64,000 nt of DNA from Paenibacillus caseinilyticus (GTDB lineage: Bacteria; Bacillota; Bacilli; Paenibacillales; NBRC-103111). A program made the translations under genes and the position numbers. Shown piece after piece: positions 27,827 through 35,811 of the stretch; position 1 is the first letter of the stretch, and the number at the start of each line of letters is the position of its first letter. Below the pieces are notes generated by a model, which ran no database searches, was not told the DNA's origin, and saw only the letters and a list, made by a program, of their open reading frames with translations. Location: contig NZ_JAQAGY010000002.1 in NCBI RefSeq assembly GCF_027533645.1, positions 496,001-560,000 of the forward strand, in the 5' to 3' direction.

Positions 27827-28294
27827 TCATGTGAATCGGATGTCAATCTCATGGAACAGATGATCGGACGCCTGCTTGCGAAGATGAAGCTGCAGTACGC
27901 CGTGCCTATATACCGCCTTGCAGCTGCCCGGCACGACAGGCGAAGCGAGGCGGATGGTCTGACTGTTGTTATCCGGCAGGTTCTCCAGCCGAATCTCGCT
28001 TGCGCTGAGCATCAGGCGGAGCTGGCGGGCCTGGGCCCGGTCGGGAATATGCACTTTGACGATCACGCTCTTGTGGGTATCAAATAATTCGGAATGAAAG
28101 TGGTGCTTGATGGACGGGGCTTCCGCAGCCGGCATGGACTGACGCAGCACATCTTTGACATAATTCTCTACCCAGGCCATGCCTTCACCGCTGCCGGGTA
28201 CGCCGGCGTGTCCGCCGAACGGCAGCTTGCCGCCGAAAAATTGTTCAAACTGCTTCCAATTCATCTCGAACGGATTAGGGTTCGGACCCTCCAT
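27827..28294 (-). CDS. Hsp20-like (alpha-crystallin fold) protein, possibly spore-associated
   Basis: 155 residues. The C-terminal half (HSELFDTHKSVIVKVHIPDR ... LMLSASEIRLENL ... VYRHGVLQLHLRK) reads as an alpha-crystallin beta sandwich; the N-terminal half is Gly/Phe/Pro-rich. GAGGAGGG lies 8 bases before the ATG. The gene is divergent from gerPA and carries the same CATATACT box, so it may be made in the mother cell late in sporulation, like Bacillus GerT (an Hsp20-like coat protein). Function as GerT is inference from position. Confidence 0.75.
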   Translation of the reverse strand: MEGPNPNPFEMNWKQFEQFFGGKLPFGGHAGVPGSGEGMAWVENYVKDVLRQSMPAAEAPSIKHHFHSELFDTHKSVIVKVHIPDRAQARQLRLMLSASEIRLENLPDNNSQTIRLASPVVPGSCKAVYRHGVLQLHLRKQASDHLFHEIDIRFT

Positions 28295-28318
28295 GCTGTA
28301 TCCCTCCTCGCTGCTTCA

Positions 28319-28326
28319 AGTATATG
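28319..28326 (-). promoter_or_regulatory. Putative sigma-K -10 box of the Hsp20-like gene
   Basis: CATATACT on the minus strand (AGTATATG on plus), about 25 bp before the start codon, identical to the boxes before gerPA and gerPF. Confidence 0.5.
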
Positions 28327-28397
28327 AACCCAGCTCCCAAAGCATGATTGCTCGCAGATGGTTACAGAGTCAAAAAACATACTTCAACCCGGCGAAT

Positions 28398-28405
28398 CAT
28401 ATACT
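28398..28405 (+). promoter_or_regulatory. Putative sigma-K -10 box of the gerPA operon
   Basis: CATATACT 34 bp before the gerPA start codon; ATAC and ACC are available at about the -35 distance. Confidence 0.5.
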
Positions 28406-28438
28406 GTATCAAATCCAATCACGGATAGGGTGTTGCTC

Positions 28439-28672
28439 ATGCCGGCAGTAGTAGGAGCCATCAAGATTGTCAGCGTCGGTACAGGCTCCGTTGTGCATAT
28501 TGGGGACTCGATCCAGATTGCACCGAGCTCCGCGGCGAAGACCTTCGCCGGAGCTGGCTCGTTCAATACGGGTGATGGGATACGGATATACAATATGGTC
28601 AGTTCGACCAATACATATGATGCGGACTTGGCCGATTCCACGATAACGTCGGCAGATAAGGCGGTGCTGTGA
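28439..28672 (+). CDS. gerPA: Spore germination protein GerPA
   Basis: 77 residues, first gene of the gerP operon. The family pattern is complete: MPAVVGAIKIVSV, VVHIGDSIQIAP, AKTFAGAGSFNTGD, NTYDADLADS. The ATG at 28439 gives the canonical start; an upstream in-frame extension from 28358 is not family-like and runs across the putative sigma-K box. gerPB follows after 3 bp. Confidence 0.9.
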   Translation: MPAVVGAIKIVSVGTGSVVHIGDSIQIAPSSAAKTFAGAGSFNTGDGIRIYNMVSSTNTYDADLADSTITSADKAVL

Positions 28673-28675
28673 ACC

Positions 28676-28897
28676 ATGGGGCTGGTGATCCATCAACAGA
28701 TCGTGATCCACCAATTGAAGGTGGGGGCCGTGTCGAACTCGTCCGTCCTGCAGATCGGAACGGCGGGCACCATCCGTTCCCTTGCGAATCTATACAACAC
28801 CGGCGGATTCACCGGTCCGGCGCCGGGATTTGAACAAGGGGCCAACGCCGAAGAACAATCCCCGCTGCCGCTGGTGCCGCTGCCATCACCCCGGTGA
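28676..28897 (+). CDS. gerPB: Spore germination protein GerPB
   Basis: 73 residues. IHQQIVIHQLKVGAVSNSSV, LQIGTAGTIRSLANLYNTGG and a Pro-rich end (LPLVPLPSP) match GerPB. It lies between gerPA and gerPC with very short spacers, consistent with one transcript. Confidence 0.9.
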   Translation: MGLVIHQQIVIHQLKVGAVSNSSVLQIGTAGTIRSLANLYNTGGFTGPAPGFEQGANAEEQSPLPLVPLPSPR

Positions 28898-28913
28898 AAC
28901 GGAGGAATAACCG

Positions 28914-29528
28914 ATGAACCTCATGACTCCCGAATCGTACTTCCGAAAGCTCAACGAATATCTGACCTGGCAGACGGACCGCATCCGCTCTCTGGAGAGG
29001 CGGGTGGAATCCATGGCGCAGGAAGTCGAGGCGCTGAAGAAACAGAGAGGCATTACCATTGAGAAAATCGAATACAACTTCGATCAACTCAAAGTGGATA
29101 CGCTCGAGGGGACGCTGAATGTTGGCTTGTCTCCTGCGGGACTAGGCGCTTCTTCGCTGGAGGATGCCACCGCAAACGGGGAGCCGATCCGTACCAATAC
29201 AGCAAGGTCCGAGTCCTTCTCCCGTATTCAAAAAAATATATTCGACTATTTATTGCAAACTTGCCCTTCGGAGCTAGACGAACTGGAGCGTCAATACGGG
29301 GTGGAGTTCGGCAATGATTTTCACCAAGTCATGATCGGCGATCTGCAGAACCAGGTCGGTCCGCGGATTGATCATTATCTGAAGGCCGCCGCGGATCCCC
29401 AGCAGCCCGTGCTTACGGAGGAACAGGAGCAGTGGATTCAGGACCGTGTCATCGAAGATGTCCGCAAGGGCATGAGGCAGTATTTTGTGAACAAGAAAGC
29501 GGATTTGGGAGGAGAGAGCGGCACATGA
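28914..29528 (+). CDS. gerPC: Spore germination protein GerPC
   Basis: 204 residues. An N-terminal coiled coil (about 8-45, LTWQTDRIRSLERRVESMAQ) is followed by ITIEKIEYNFDQLKVDTLEG TLNVG, the GerPC hallmark, and a helical C-terminal domain. It overlaps gerPD by 4 bp (ATGA). Good AGGAGG-like site upstream. Confidence 0.92.
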   Translation: MNLMTPESYFRKLNEYLTWQTDRIRSLERRVESMAQEVEALKKQRGITIEKIEYNFDQLKVDTLEGTLNVGLSPAGLGASSLEDATANGEPIRTNTARSESFSRIQKNIFDYLLQTCPSELDELERQYGVEFGNDFHQVMIGDLQNQVGPRIDHYLKAAADPQQPVLTEEQEQWIQDRVIEDVRKGMRQYFVNKKADLGGESGT

Positions 29529-29710
29529 ATTTGCAAGTCGACAACAAGGGGCTGCATGTAGGCAGCGTTCAGATTACGGGTGTGGCGAGTGCCTCGTTGT
29601 TTTTGATCGGCGATGCGAGCTTGATTCGTCTCTCCAGCGTGTTCGACACACCGCCAGAATCGCTGATCATCGGTCCGATGGAACCTTTGACTCCGGAGGA
29701 ACCGCAATGA
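29525..29710 (+). CDS. gerPD: Spore germination protein GerPD
   Basis: 61 residues. VDNKGLHVGSVQITGVASAS and LFLIGDASLIRLSSVFDTPP match GerPD. ATGA overlaps exist at both ends, with gerPC upstream and gerPE downstream. Confidence 0.92.
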   Translation: MNLQVDNKGLHVGSVQITGVASASLFLIGDASLIRLSSVFDTPPESLIIGPMEPLTPEEPQ

Positions 29711-30096
29711 GCGGAAGCGTACGGACCTCTGTCATCGGTACGATGAGGATCATTGACGTCGGCTACGCTTCGGCCGTGTTCGCCGGAGATGTGGTGGATT
29801 TCTCCCCGGTCTCCCTGGCGCTGGCGGTTCAGAGAGAAATTCCGAATTACTATGGAAATGAGGGAAAATTCGAGAGCTTTCCCCTCTTCGTCGTCCCCAT
29901 TGCACTTCCTTCCGCGCAGCAGCCGGTAGAGATGACTGTAACGCAGTCCTGCGGCCAAATCCGGGTGGACCGGATCCGGGTCACGGCCGTATCCTCTTCA
30001 TCGATGGTGCAGGCAGGCTCCAACCGGTCCGTCAGAGCCGAATCCCGAGTGAAGCATATCCGGCAGCTGCTGCAGGGAGGACATTCGCGCAGTTGA
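29707..30096 (+). CDS. gerPE: Spore germination protein GerPE
   Basis: 129 residues, last gene of the operon. RTSVIGTMRIIDVGYASAVF, AGDVVDFSPVSLALAVQREI and the IALPS segment fit GerPE. No gerPF follows; instead a minus-strand small gene begins 7 bp beyond the stop codon. Confidence 0.88.
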   Translation: MSGSVRTSVIGTMRIIDVGYASAVFAGDVVDFSPVSLALAVQREIPNYYGNEGKFESFPLFVVPIALPSAQQPVEMTVTQSCGQIRVDRIRVTAVSSSSMVQAGSNRSVRAESRVKHIRQLLQGGHSRS

Positions 30097-30102
30097 AGAA
30101 GA

Positions 30103-30339
30103 TTATACGAGATATCTACCCCAGAGATGAAAGACCGAGCCGCTTTGATAAGGCGGGAATACTTCTCCGGCCTCCCAAGTCTCCACGATCCGGACGGCGC
30201 TGTAAGGATCCATACCACAGCTCATCAGCTGCTGGAGTGTCCGGGGGTCCTGCGCAGGGTGGGGAGACGGCGCAGGGGGCTGGGCGGCGCCAACGGATTC
30301 CGAAGGTGACAGTGCCCGAAGTATGCTGTTTCGGTTCAT
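30103..30339 (-). CDS. Small hypothetical protein convergent with gerPE, 78 residues
   Basis: Starts MNRNSILRALSPSESV, followed by a Pro/Ala stretch (AQPPAPSPHPAQDP) and a compact end (LMSCGMDPYSAVRIVETWEA, GEVFPPYQSGSVFHL). A GATGAGG site lies 7 bases before the ATG. It is chosen over overlapping frames on both strands because of the site and the convergent layout. Composition suggests a spore-coat-type small protein, but no family is recognised. Confidence 0.5.
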   Translation of the reverse strand: MNRNSILRALSPSESVGAAQPPAPSPHPAQDPRTLQQLMSCGMDPYSAVRIVETWEAGEVFPPYQSGSVFHLWGRYLV

Positions 30340-30395
30340 GGAATAACCTCATCCTCTCCGGCGATTCCCTTGGGAACCGCTTTTTTCAATATATA

Positions 30396-30492
30396 AGAAT
30401 TTATATCTCGCCGGGGCTCGATCCTGTATCTTATATATCTCATAAACGCGCAACGTCCTGAAAGGACCGCGGAGCCGTTTATCTTGTATATC
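30396..30492. repeat. Dispersed structured repeat, copy B
   Basis: Second copy of the element at 2130-2228, same orientation, with the same ordered blocks (TATATCTCGC, GGGGCTCGATCCTGTA, ATCTCATAA, CGCGCAACGTCCTGAAAGGAC, GTTTATCTTG). The GTCC-TGAAA-GGAC hairpin is kept while flanking bases differ. It lies between the minus-strand gene and the VOC gene. The rest of 30340-30649 holds only the VOC promoter. Confidence 0.7.
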
Positions 30493-30600
30493 ACTATATG
30501 CGTTGTATAGCCGTGCGCCCATGGGCATCCGCCCATCTTTGCACCGGGGCTGCGAATGCCGGCTGATGCGGGAGGGGAGCGGTGCGGAGAAGGGGAAATA

Positions 30601-30609
30601 TGGTATAAT
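30601..30609 (+). promoter_or_regulatory. Extended -10 promoter of the VOC gene
   Basis: TGGTATAAT (TGn before TATAAT), 41 bp upstream of the start codon. Confidence 0.6.
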
Positions 30610-30649
30610 ACGCTGAAGCATGGGCTAGAACGAGAGGAGAGGCATTCCA

Positions 30650-31039
30650 ATGGCGCGCAGAAGAATCGAACACGTCGGAATCATGGTTAAGGATATCGAG
30701 ACGTCCGTCGCATTCTATGAAGAAGTGGTGGGCATGAAGCTCAAGGATACCCTGCTGCATACGAACGGGGTAATCAAGCTGGCGTTCCTGGGCTTCGGGG
30801 AACAGGGCGAAACGGAAGTGGAGCTCATCCAAGGGTATAACGAGGGGCTTCCGGCAGAAGGCAAGGTGCATCATTTGGCCTTTACGGTGGATGATATTGA
30901 TGAGGAATTCGAGCGGATCGGCAAGCTCGATGTGCAGCGTATTGACGAGGAGATCATCACGCTGCCGAATGGCTCCCGGTACTTCTTCTTCCACGGCCCG
31001 GACGGGGAGTGGATCGAGTTCTTCCAGTCGACAAGGTAA
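30650..31039 (+). CDS. VOC-fold protein (glyoxalase/lactoylglutathione lyase-like)
   Basis: 129 residues, one vicinal-oxygen-chelate domain made of two beta-alpha-beta-beta-beta repeats. Metal ligands are expected at H of IEHVGIMVKDIE, E of ETEVELIQGY, H of VHHLAFTVDDID and E of GEWIEFFQ; all four are present. This pattern fits glyoxalase I-like or methylmalonyl-CoA epimerase-like enzymes. A substrate cannot be assigned. GAGAGGAGAGG precedes the ATG; the next small gene follows by 12 bp. Confidence 0.85.
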   Translation: MARRRIEHVGIMVKDIETSVAFYEEVVGMKLKDTLLHTNGVIKLAFLGFGEQGETEVELIQGYNEGLPAEGKVHHLAFTVDDIDEEFERIGKLDVQRIDEEIITLPNGSRYFFFHGPDGEWIEFFQSTR

Positions 31040-31051
31040 GGCGGGAGGAAT

Positions 31052-31255
31052 ATGCTTCTAAGCAAACAACAGAAGAAGCTGATCCTGGAGATCCTGATGA
31101 AAGAACGGCGGAGGCTGTTCTCCAGGCACAAGGGCGAACTGCTGAACCGGACGATTGCCGATCTGCTGCAGACCGTACGCAATGAAGACATCAATATCAC
31201 GGATCCAAGGGAAGGTTCAACCGATTGGAGCAGCCGGGGCAAGCCGAGGCGGTAA
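31052..31255 (+). CDS. Small hypothetical protein, 67 residues
   Basis: Starts MLLSKQQKKLILEILMKERR, a basic amphipathic helical protein ending in GKPRR. GGGAGGA lies close upstream and the gene is 12 bp after the VOC gene, so probably cotranscribed. No family recognised with confidence. Confidence 0.65.
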   Translation: MLLSKQQKKLILEILMKERRRLFSRHKGELLNRTIADLLQTVRNEDINITDPREGSTDWSSRGKPRR

Positions 31256-31305
31256 AAGGGCTGATACGAGATAAAAGACTGATACGAGCTCAAAGGCTGA
31301 TACAA

Positions 31306-31345
31306 CAGAAACAAGGCCCCCTTCCCGAAGGAGGCCTTGTTTCTG
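31306..31345. terminator. Convergent terminator hairpin
   Basis: Perfect arms CAGAAACAAGGCC and GGCCTTGTTTCTG between convergent small genes. The T-run is weak on plus, while the A/T content supports either direction. Just before it, at 31261-31302, GGCTGATACGAG-like units recur three times. Confidence 0.65.
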
Positions 31346-31353
31346 CTGCTCTT

Positions 31354-31515
31354 CTACGATTTGGGGATGAGTTCCAGTTCCACAGCCTGTTCCTCCGTCA
31401 GGATGAACTCTTCCTTAGGCCAGATTTCTTCCCCTTCGTCCCGGCCGAACATGTTCTGCAGCCGGGGCCAGATCCCCTTTTGGACAGCTTCCTCCGCAGT
31501 AATTATGACTTTCAT
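31354..31515 (-). CDS. Small acidic hypothetical protein, 53 residues
   Basis: Open frame starting MKVIITAEEAVQKGIW and ending EQAVELELIPKS, acidic, with a GGGGGG-type ribosome binding site about 6-9 bases before the ATG and a TATAAA box further up. It has the look of short Firmicute proteins that start MKVIIT-EEA, of unknown role. Its 3' end abuts the shared hairpin terminator. Confidence 0.65.
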   Translation of the reverse strand: MKVIITAEEAVQKGIWPRLQNMFGRDEGEEIWPKEEFILTEEQAVELELIPKS

Positions 31516-31662
31516 GGGCGTTCCCCCCTGCTTCTTTTATAGTGGACGTATTCTTACAATATTACACCAAAAAGAAGCGAACGCACCACTTGAAATGGGA
31601 ACGAATGTTTGGCATAATAAGAGTAGAAAAACGAACGGGTGTTCTTGTTCGGTGGAGGAGGG

Positions 31663-31875
31663 ATGGCTGTGGATACGCTGCTGCAGAAATATACGGGAAG
31701 CACGGTAGAGCTCATTTACTCCGATGGAGCCGAGCGATTCACGAAACGTGTGGTTCGGATCTTGTCGGTGCAGGGCAGCTATGTCAGGGCCTATTGTATG
31801 GAGCGGAAGGCGGTCCGCAGCTTTGCGCTCGGAGGAATATTGGCATACCAGCCGGTCCCTGGGAAGGGTGCTTAA
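31663..31875 (+). CDS. Small WYL-like domain protein
   Basis: 70 residues. STVELIYSDGAERFTKRVVR and ILSVQGSYVRAYCMERKAVR with SFALGGI resemble the C-terminal core of a WYL domain, which binds nucleotides or DNA in regulators; no DNA-binding domain is attached. The start is uncertain: GGAGGAGGG directly precedes ATG 31663, and GTG 31669 has better spacing. Confidence 0.6.
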   Translation: MAVDTLLQKYTGSTVELIYSDGAERFTKRVVRILSVQGSYVRAYCMERKAVRSFALGGILAYQPVPGKGA

Positions 31876-31926
31876 GCTCGTCTCCCGGGAGTAGAGGATG
31901 GAATCCAGGTAAGGAGCAGGAGCGGG

Positions 31927-32175
31927 ATGAAGAGCAATCTATATGATGAATTGAAGACAGCCGGGACAGCGGACGAAGGGGAGCGGTTGAAGAAGCTTAT
32001 GGCGCATCTCCGCGCCTTGCTGGAAGCGAAGAAGAAGCGGACGCCGCTGGAGCGGCTGCGGTCCATGCATCCCAAGACGGAACCCAAAGCTTGGGAGCGC
32101 AGAACGCGGCCGCCCGGCGATCTTCCGGAAGAAGCCAGGAAATGGACCGGAGGATGCTCCCGTTTGGAGGGCTAA
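31927..32175 (+). CDS. Small basic hypothetical protein, 82 residues
   Basis: Starts MKSNLYDELKTAGTADEGER; Lys/Arg-rich middle (LRALLEAKKKRTPLERLRSM). GGAGCGGG lies upstream. It is 51 bp after the WYL-like gene and could share its transcript. No family recognised. Confidence 0.5.
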   Translation: MKSNLYDELKTAGTADEGERLKKLMAHLRALLEAKKKRTPLERLRSMHPKTEPKAWERRTRPPGDLPEEARKWTGGCSRLEG

Positions 32176-32351
32176 GCCATTGTGGACTGCAGCACTTTGG
32201 CAGGCTCCGGTGTTTCCATACGCTTCGGAAGCTTCAAGCACGTGCCTGCGCGGTATAGCGTTTCATGGATATAATGAAACCCTGTCGTAAAAACCATGTG
32301 ATCGGGGGACGCGGACGAATGCAGCTCTTTGCATGCAATACAGTAGTACAT
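32172..32351 (-). CDS. Small hypothetical protein with Cys pair, 59 residues
   Basis: Starts MYYCIACKELHSSASP. The CxxC and several His suggest possible metal binding. AAGGAG lies 10 bases before the ATG at 32351, which is preferred over an upstream ATG at 32411. It overlaps the end of the plus-strand gene by 4 bp. Confidence 0.6.
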   Translation of the reverse strand: MYYCIACKELHSSASPDHMVFTTGFHYIHETLYRAGTCLKLPKRMETPEPAKVLQSTMA

Positions 32352-32851
32352 AGGGATGGTCTCCTTTTTGTTCACATGATGACAATGATAGACAAAGTGT
32401 ATGCTGCTCATTCGTGAGGTATGACAAATTCAGACGTTAAGATAGGGACTTGTTATTTTTCTATACCCGATTTCGACAAATATGAATCGAAATACGGGAG
32501 AATTGATGTCGAATTATGAGATTATATGGAATATCATGGGTTATAAGGCGGGGTTCGACATCTGTTTCCTTGCCAGCACAGCAGCGAACAACGAAGCCAA
32601 ATGTGGCTTCTTCTCTTTGCGATAGTGAATCTGTGCGGTGAGCGGAGAGGCCAGTGATGCAGCCTCTGACCGGCCGACTGCCCTTTCTTCATCTGCCAGT
32701 CTCACTATAAGCGATTGTATGACGGACTACCCGGAGGCTGGCAGGCCCTGCAGAGAATCGTGAGCCGGCCTATGGTATGATAGGCTGCAGAGGCAGATGC
32801 TGGAATGAAACTCCCCGGCTTTGGAGAGACAAGAGAGGAGAAGAAGAGTAC
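32352..32851. other. 500-bp stretch without a convincing gene
   Basis: The only clear element is a hairpin with T-rich tail at about 32592-32618 (GAAGCCA-AATG-TGGCTTC then TTCTCTTT), with no obvious gene before it. A TATGAT at 32776 may be the -10 of the deacylase gene. The rest shows nothing recognisable. Confidence 0.5.
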
Positions 32852-33328
32852 GTGGCTTCCAAGACGAATGCGTGCCGGCTGCTCGATCAGCTCGGGGTCG
32901 CTTATACACTGCATGAATACGAATGGGATGAGGATCAGCTGGACGCGGGAACGGTAGCTGGCAAAGTGGGGCTGCCAGCGGGCCAGCTGTTCAAAACACT
33001 GGTGCTGAGGGGGGACAAGACGGGAGTGCTGCTGGTCTGTATCCCTGGAGATCGGGAGCTCGATCTGAAGAGAACGGCTGCCGTCAGCGGCAACAAGAAG
33101 GTCGAGATGGTAGCGGTCAAAGACATTCAGGGACTTACAGGGTATATTCGCGGAGGGGTATCTCCGCTGGGGATCAAGAAAGCTTACCCGCTGTATCTGG
33201 ACCAAAGTGCGCTCGGATTGAATCCCGTAAGCATCAGCGGAGGACGCCGGGGGCTTCAAATCTTCTTGGGCGGGGAGGCGCTTGCTCAGGCGTCCCGGGC
33301 CGTGGTCTGCGAGCTGTGCGCAGACTAG
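32852..33328 (+). CDS. YbaK/EbsC-type aminoacyl-tRNA deacylase
   Basis: 158 residues. It matches the Cys-tRNA(Pro)/Cys-tRNA(Cys) deacylase family that removes mischarged amino acids from tRNA: KTNACRLLDQLGVAYTLHEY, VGLPAGQLFKTLVLRG (with the family Lys), CIPGDRELDLKRTA, GYIRGGVSPLGIKK, and a C-terminal GRRGLQIFL. GTG start, with GAGGAG about 11 bases upstream; a longer ATG form from 32777 lacks family resemblance. Single gene. Confidence 0.88.
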   Translation: MASKTNACRLLDQLGVAYTLHEYEWDEDQLDAGTVAGKVGLPAGQLFKTLVLRGDKTGVLLVCIPGDRELDLKRTAAVSGNKKVEMVAVKDIQGLTGYIRGGVSPLGIKKAYPLYLDQSALGLNPVSISGGRRGLQIFLGGEALAQASRAVVCELCAD

Positions 33329-33417
33329 GTGACAGATAACGGCATGTGGACGGCGGCCTTGGTTGATCTAACGTGATACACGGTGTTGTCGGAGCTTGGA
33401 CAAGAGGGAGGGCGGCT

Positions 33418-34326
33418 ATGCTGTTTACCGGGATCGCACCTATGGGGGCGTTGGCTGCGAACGAGGCGTTCGATGACGAAGCGTTCCTCTTCGAGCCGAA
33501 GTGGGACGGGGGCCGTCTGATGCTTCATAAGCAGGGAGGCCGCTGCGAGATCTATACCCGAAGCGGCCGGCCGGTAACGGAGCAGCTGCCGGAGCTCAGG
33601 GAGGCCCTCTCGGCGCTGTCTGCCCCCTCCGTCATTCTCGACGGGGAAGGGATTGTTCTGCGCGGCGGGAGGCCCGTCTTCGACGACTGGGCATACCGCC
33701 TGCGGATTCGTCAATCCGCCAAGATCCGTACCGCGCAGATCACGCATCCGGTCCTGTTTGCGGCGTTCGACCTGCTCTATACGGACCGCCCGCATCTGGG
33801 CGAGCCTCTCACGAACCGGAAAGCAAGGCTTGGGGAGCTGCTCCGGGATGGCGGCATTCTGACACCTACGATATACATCGAGGAGCAGGGCCGGCGGTTA
33901 TTTGAGCTCACCGCGGCTCAAGGGCTGGAAGGCATCGTAGCGAAGCGCAAAGACTCCCTGTACCTCCCTGGACACAGGGGCGGCGAGTGGGTCGAGATCA
34001 AGCATCGCCGCACAGTAGATACGGTGATACTCGGTTACCGGGAAGATCCTTTCGCGCTGGTCATCGGCCTTCAGTTCCGCACCGTAAAGAACAAACCCGT
34101 AGGTTCGGTAGCGAGGGGACTGACGGAGGAAGACCGAAGCATCTTATTGAGACTGGCCGAAGGGCTGCTTACGCATGAGGAGAGAGGGACCCGGTGGCTT
34201 GAGCCCCGGCTCTGCTGCCGGATCTCCTACCGGGACCGGAGCGCCATGCACCAGCTGGGGGAGACTGAGTTCCACTCCTTTTTATTGGATAAGACGCCGC
34301 AGGAATGCGTCTGGCCTTACGAGTAG
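33418..34326 (+). CDS. ATP-dependent DNA ligase (LigD ligase-domain type)
   Basis: 302 residues, the ligase part of bacterial non-homologous end joining standing alone. The adenylation motif KWDGGR has the nucleophile Lys at residue 28 (EPKWDGGR). Further nucleotidyltransferase motifs are VILDGEGIV, LFAAFDLLY, GLEGIVAKRKDSLY and GGEWVEIKHR, followed by an OB-fold with VIGLQFRTVKN. No polymerase or phosphoesterase domain and no ku gene is next to it. GAGGGAGGGCGG precedes the ATG at 33418. The stop codon lies inside a long inverted repeat. Confidence 0.9.
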   Translation: MLFTGIAPMGALAANEAFDDEAFLFEPKWDGGRLMLHKQGGRCEIYTRSGRPVTEQLPELREALSALSAPSVILDGEGIVLRGGRPVFDDWAYRLRIRQSAKIRTAQITHPVLFAAFDLLYTDRPHLGEPLTNRKARLGELLRDGGILTPTIYIEEQGRRLFELTAAQGLEGIVAKRKDSLYLPGHRGGEWVEIKHRRTVDTVILGYREDPFALVIGLQFRTVKNKPVGSVARGLTEEDRSILLRLAEGLLTHEERGTRWLEPRLCCRISYRDRSAMHQLGETEFHSFLLDKTPQECVWPYE

Positions 34327-34372
34327 AAATTCGGTGGTGAAGGGTATCCGAATCTTCTATTCGTAAGGCCAG
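34311..34372. repeat. Long imperfect hairpin over the 3' end of the ligase gene
   Basis: CTGGCCTTACGAGTAGAA (34311-34328) pairs with 34355-34372 with one G:T/mismatch position, and the stem continues inside with ATTCGG/CCGAAT, giving about 24 bp around a 13-base loop. It lacks a T-run. It includes the ligase stop codon. Confidence 0.7.
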
Positions 34373-34458
34373 TAAGAAGGGTATAACCATGGATGGCCAA
34401 TAAGGCCGTTAGATTTGGGATTTGGGGGAGCATGCGGTCTGCAAGTTAAACGCCAGAA

Positions 34459-35811
34459 TTAGCCCCCAAAGGTACGATAAAGCAAATAGACGTTCAAGCA
34501 AACGATGAGTCCGGCTACCAGCCAGGCGAACCCCTTCATCCACGCGCGGTTGACGAACTCGCCCATCTTTCTCGGGTCACTCGTGAATTGAATCAACGGC
34601 ACGACAGCGAAGGAAAGCTGCAGGGACAGGATCACCTGGCTGAGTATGAGCAGCTTCGCGGTGCCGCTCTCCCCATAGAGCGCCGTCACAATAACCGCGG
34701 GAATGATGGCGATCAGACGCGTAATCAAACGCCGCAGCCATGGGGCAAGACGGATATTGAGGAAGCCCTCCATCACGATCTGGCCGGCGAGCGTCCCCGT
34801 CAAGGTTGAGTTTTGGCCCGAAGCGAGCAGGGCTACGCCGAACAAGAGGCTGCCGACAGTGGTTCCGAGCAGCGGCGTAAGCATATGGTACGCATCGCCG
34901 ATCTCGGCAATCTCGGTCAAGCCGGCGCGGTGGAAGGTGGCTGCCGAGATGATCAGGATGGCGGCATTGATGAACAGCGCGAAGAGTAAGGCGATGGAAG
35001 AGTCCCATGTTGCGAATTTGATCGCCTGACGTTTCCCGAGTGCCGTCTGGTCGTACTGCCGCGTCTGCACGATGGAGGAATGAAGATACAGATTGTGCGG
35101 CATCACGGTAGCGCCCAGAATGCCTATGGCGATATACAGCATCGTTGGATTCATAACGATCTCGGCACTTGGAACAAAGCCGCGCAGAATGCCCCCGGCA
35201 TCAGGCTTCGACAAGAAGATCTCCGTAACAAAACAACCCCCGATCGTAACGATGAGCACAATGACCAAGGTTTCGATATAGCGGAAGCCCTTGTTCTGCA
35301 GAAGAAGGACAATGAGCACATCGAGTGCAGTAATCATAACCCCGTACATGAGCGGAATGCCGAACAACAGATTCAAGGCAATCGCCGATCCGATGACCTC
35401 GGCCAAGTCGCAGGCGGCGATCGCCAGCTCGCACAGGAGCCATAGCGTCATAGCTACCGGCTTGCTGTAATGATCTCGGCAGGCTTGAGCCAAGTCACGC
35501 CCTGTCACAATCCCCAGCTTGCCTGAGAGGGCTTGCAGCAGCATCGCCATCAGATTGGACAGAAGAATGACGGACAGCAGGCTGTAGCCGAACAGGGAGC
35601 CTCCGGCAATATCCGTAGCCCAGTTGCCGGGGTCCATGTAACCGACGGCAACCATGTAACCGGGCCCGACAAAAGCAAGGAATTTCTTGATCCACGATCC
35701 GTTAGTGGGGACTTTCATGCTTCGGTATACCTCGGGCAGCGTCCGGTCACGCCTGGCATTTCTCCAGCCTGTATCCTTCAAACGCTGCTGCTCCTCAGAA
35801 ATTGGATCCAT
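34459..35811 (-). CDS. mntH: Nramp-family divalent metal transporter
   Basis: Proton-coupled Mn2+/Fe2+ importer, 450 residues, about 11 membrane helices. Metal-binding DPGNW is in [20 protein letters not shown] (TM1), and the TM6 motif [10 protein letters not shown] is present. The ATG at 35811 has AAGGAG upstream; an in-frame ATG at 35871 is probably too far. A further polar N-terminal stretch of about 40 residues precedes TM1. Monocistronic. MntR control would be expected, but I see no site I can defend. Confidence 0.93.
   Translation of the reverse strand: MDPISEEQQRLKDTGWRNARRDRTLPEVYRSMKVPTNGSWIKKFLAFVGPGYMVAVGYMDPGNWATDIAGGSLFGYSLLSVILLSNLMAMLLQALSGKLGIVTGRDLAQACRDHYSKPVAMTLWLLCELAIAACDLAEVIGSAIALNLLFGIPLMYGVMITALDVLIVLLLQNKGFRYIETLVIVLIVTIGGCFVTEIFLSKPDAGGILRGFVPSAEIVMNPTMLYIAIGILGATVMPHNLYLHSSIVQTRQYDQTALGKRQAIKFATWDSSIALLFALFINAAILIISAATFHRAGLTEIAEIGDAYHMLTPLLGTTVGSLLFGVALLASGQNSTLTGTLAGQIVMEGFLNIRLAPWLRRLITRLIAIIPAVIVTALYGESGTAKLLILSQVILSLQLSFAVVPLIQFTSDPRKMGEFVNRAWMKGFAWLVAGLIVCLNVYLLYRTFGG

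Noticed and set aside
31261-31302. Mini CRISPR array
   Set aside because: Units are only about 12 bp with imperfect copies and no regular unique spacers; no cas genes are nearby.
32506-32625. 39-residue frame starting MSNYEIIWNIMGYKAG
   Set aside because: It runs through the hairpin and T-rich tail at 32592-32618 and has only a weak ribosome site.
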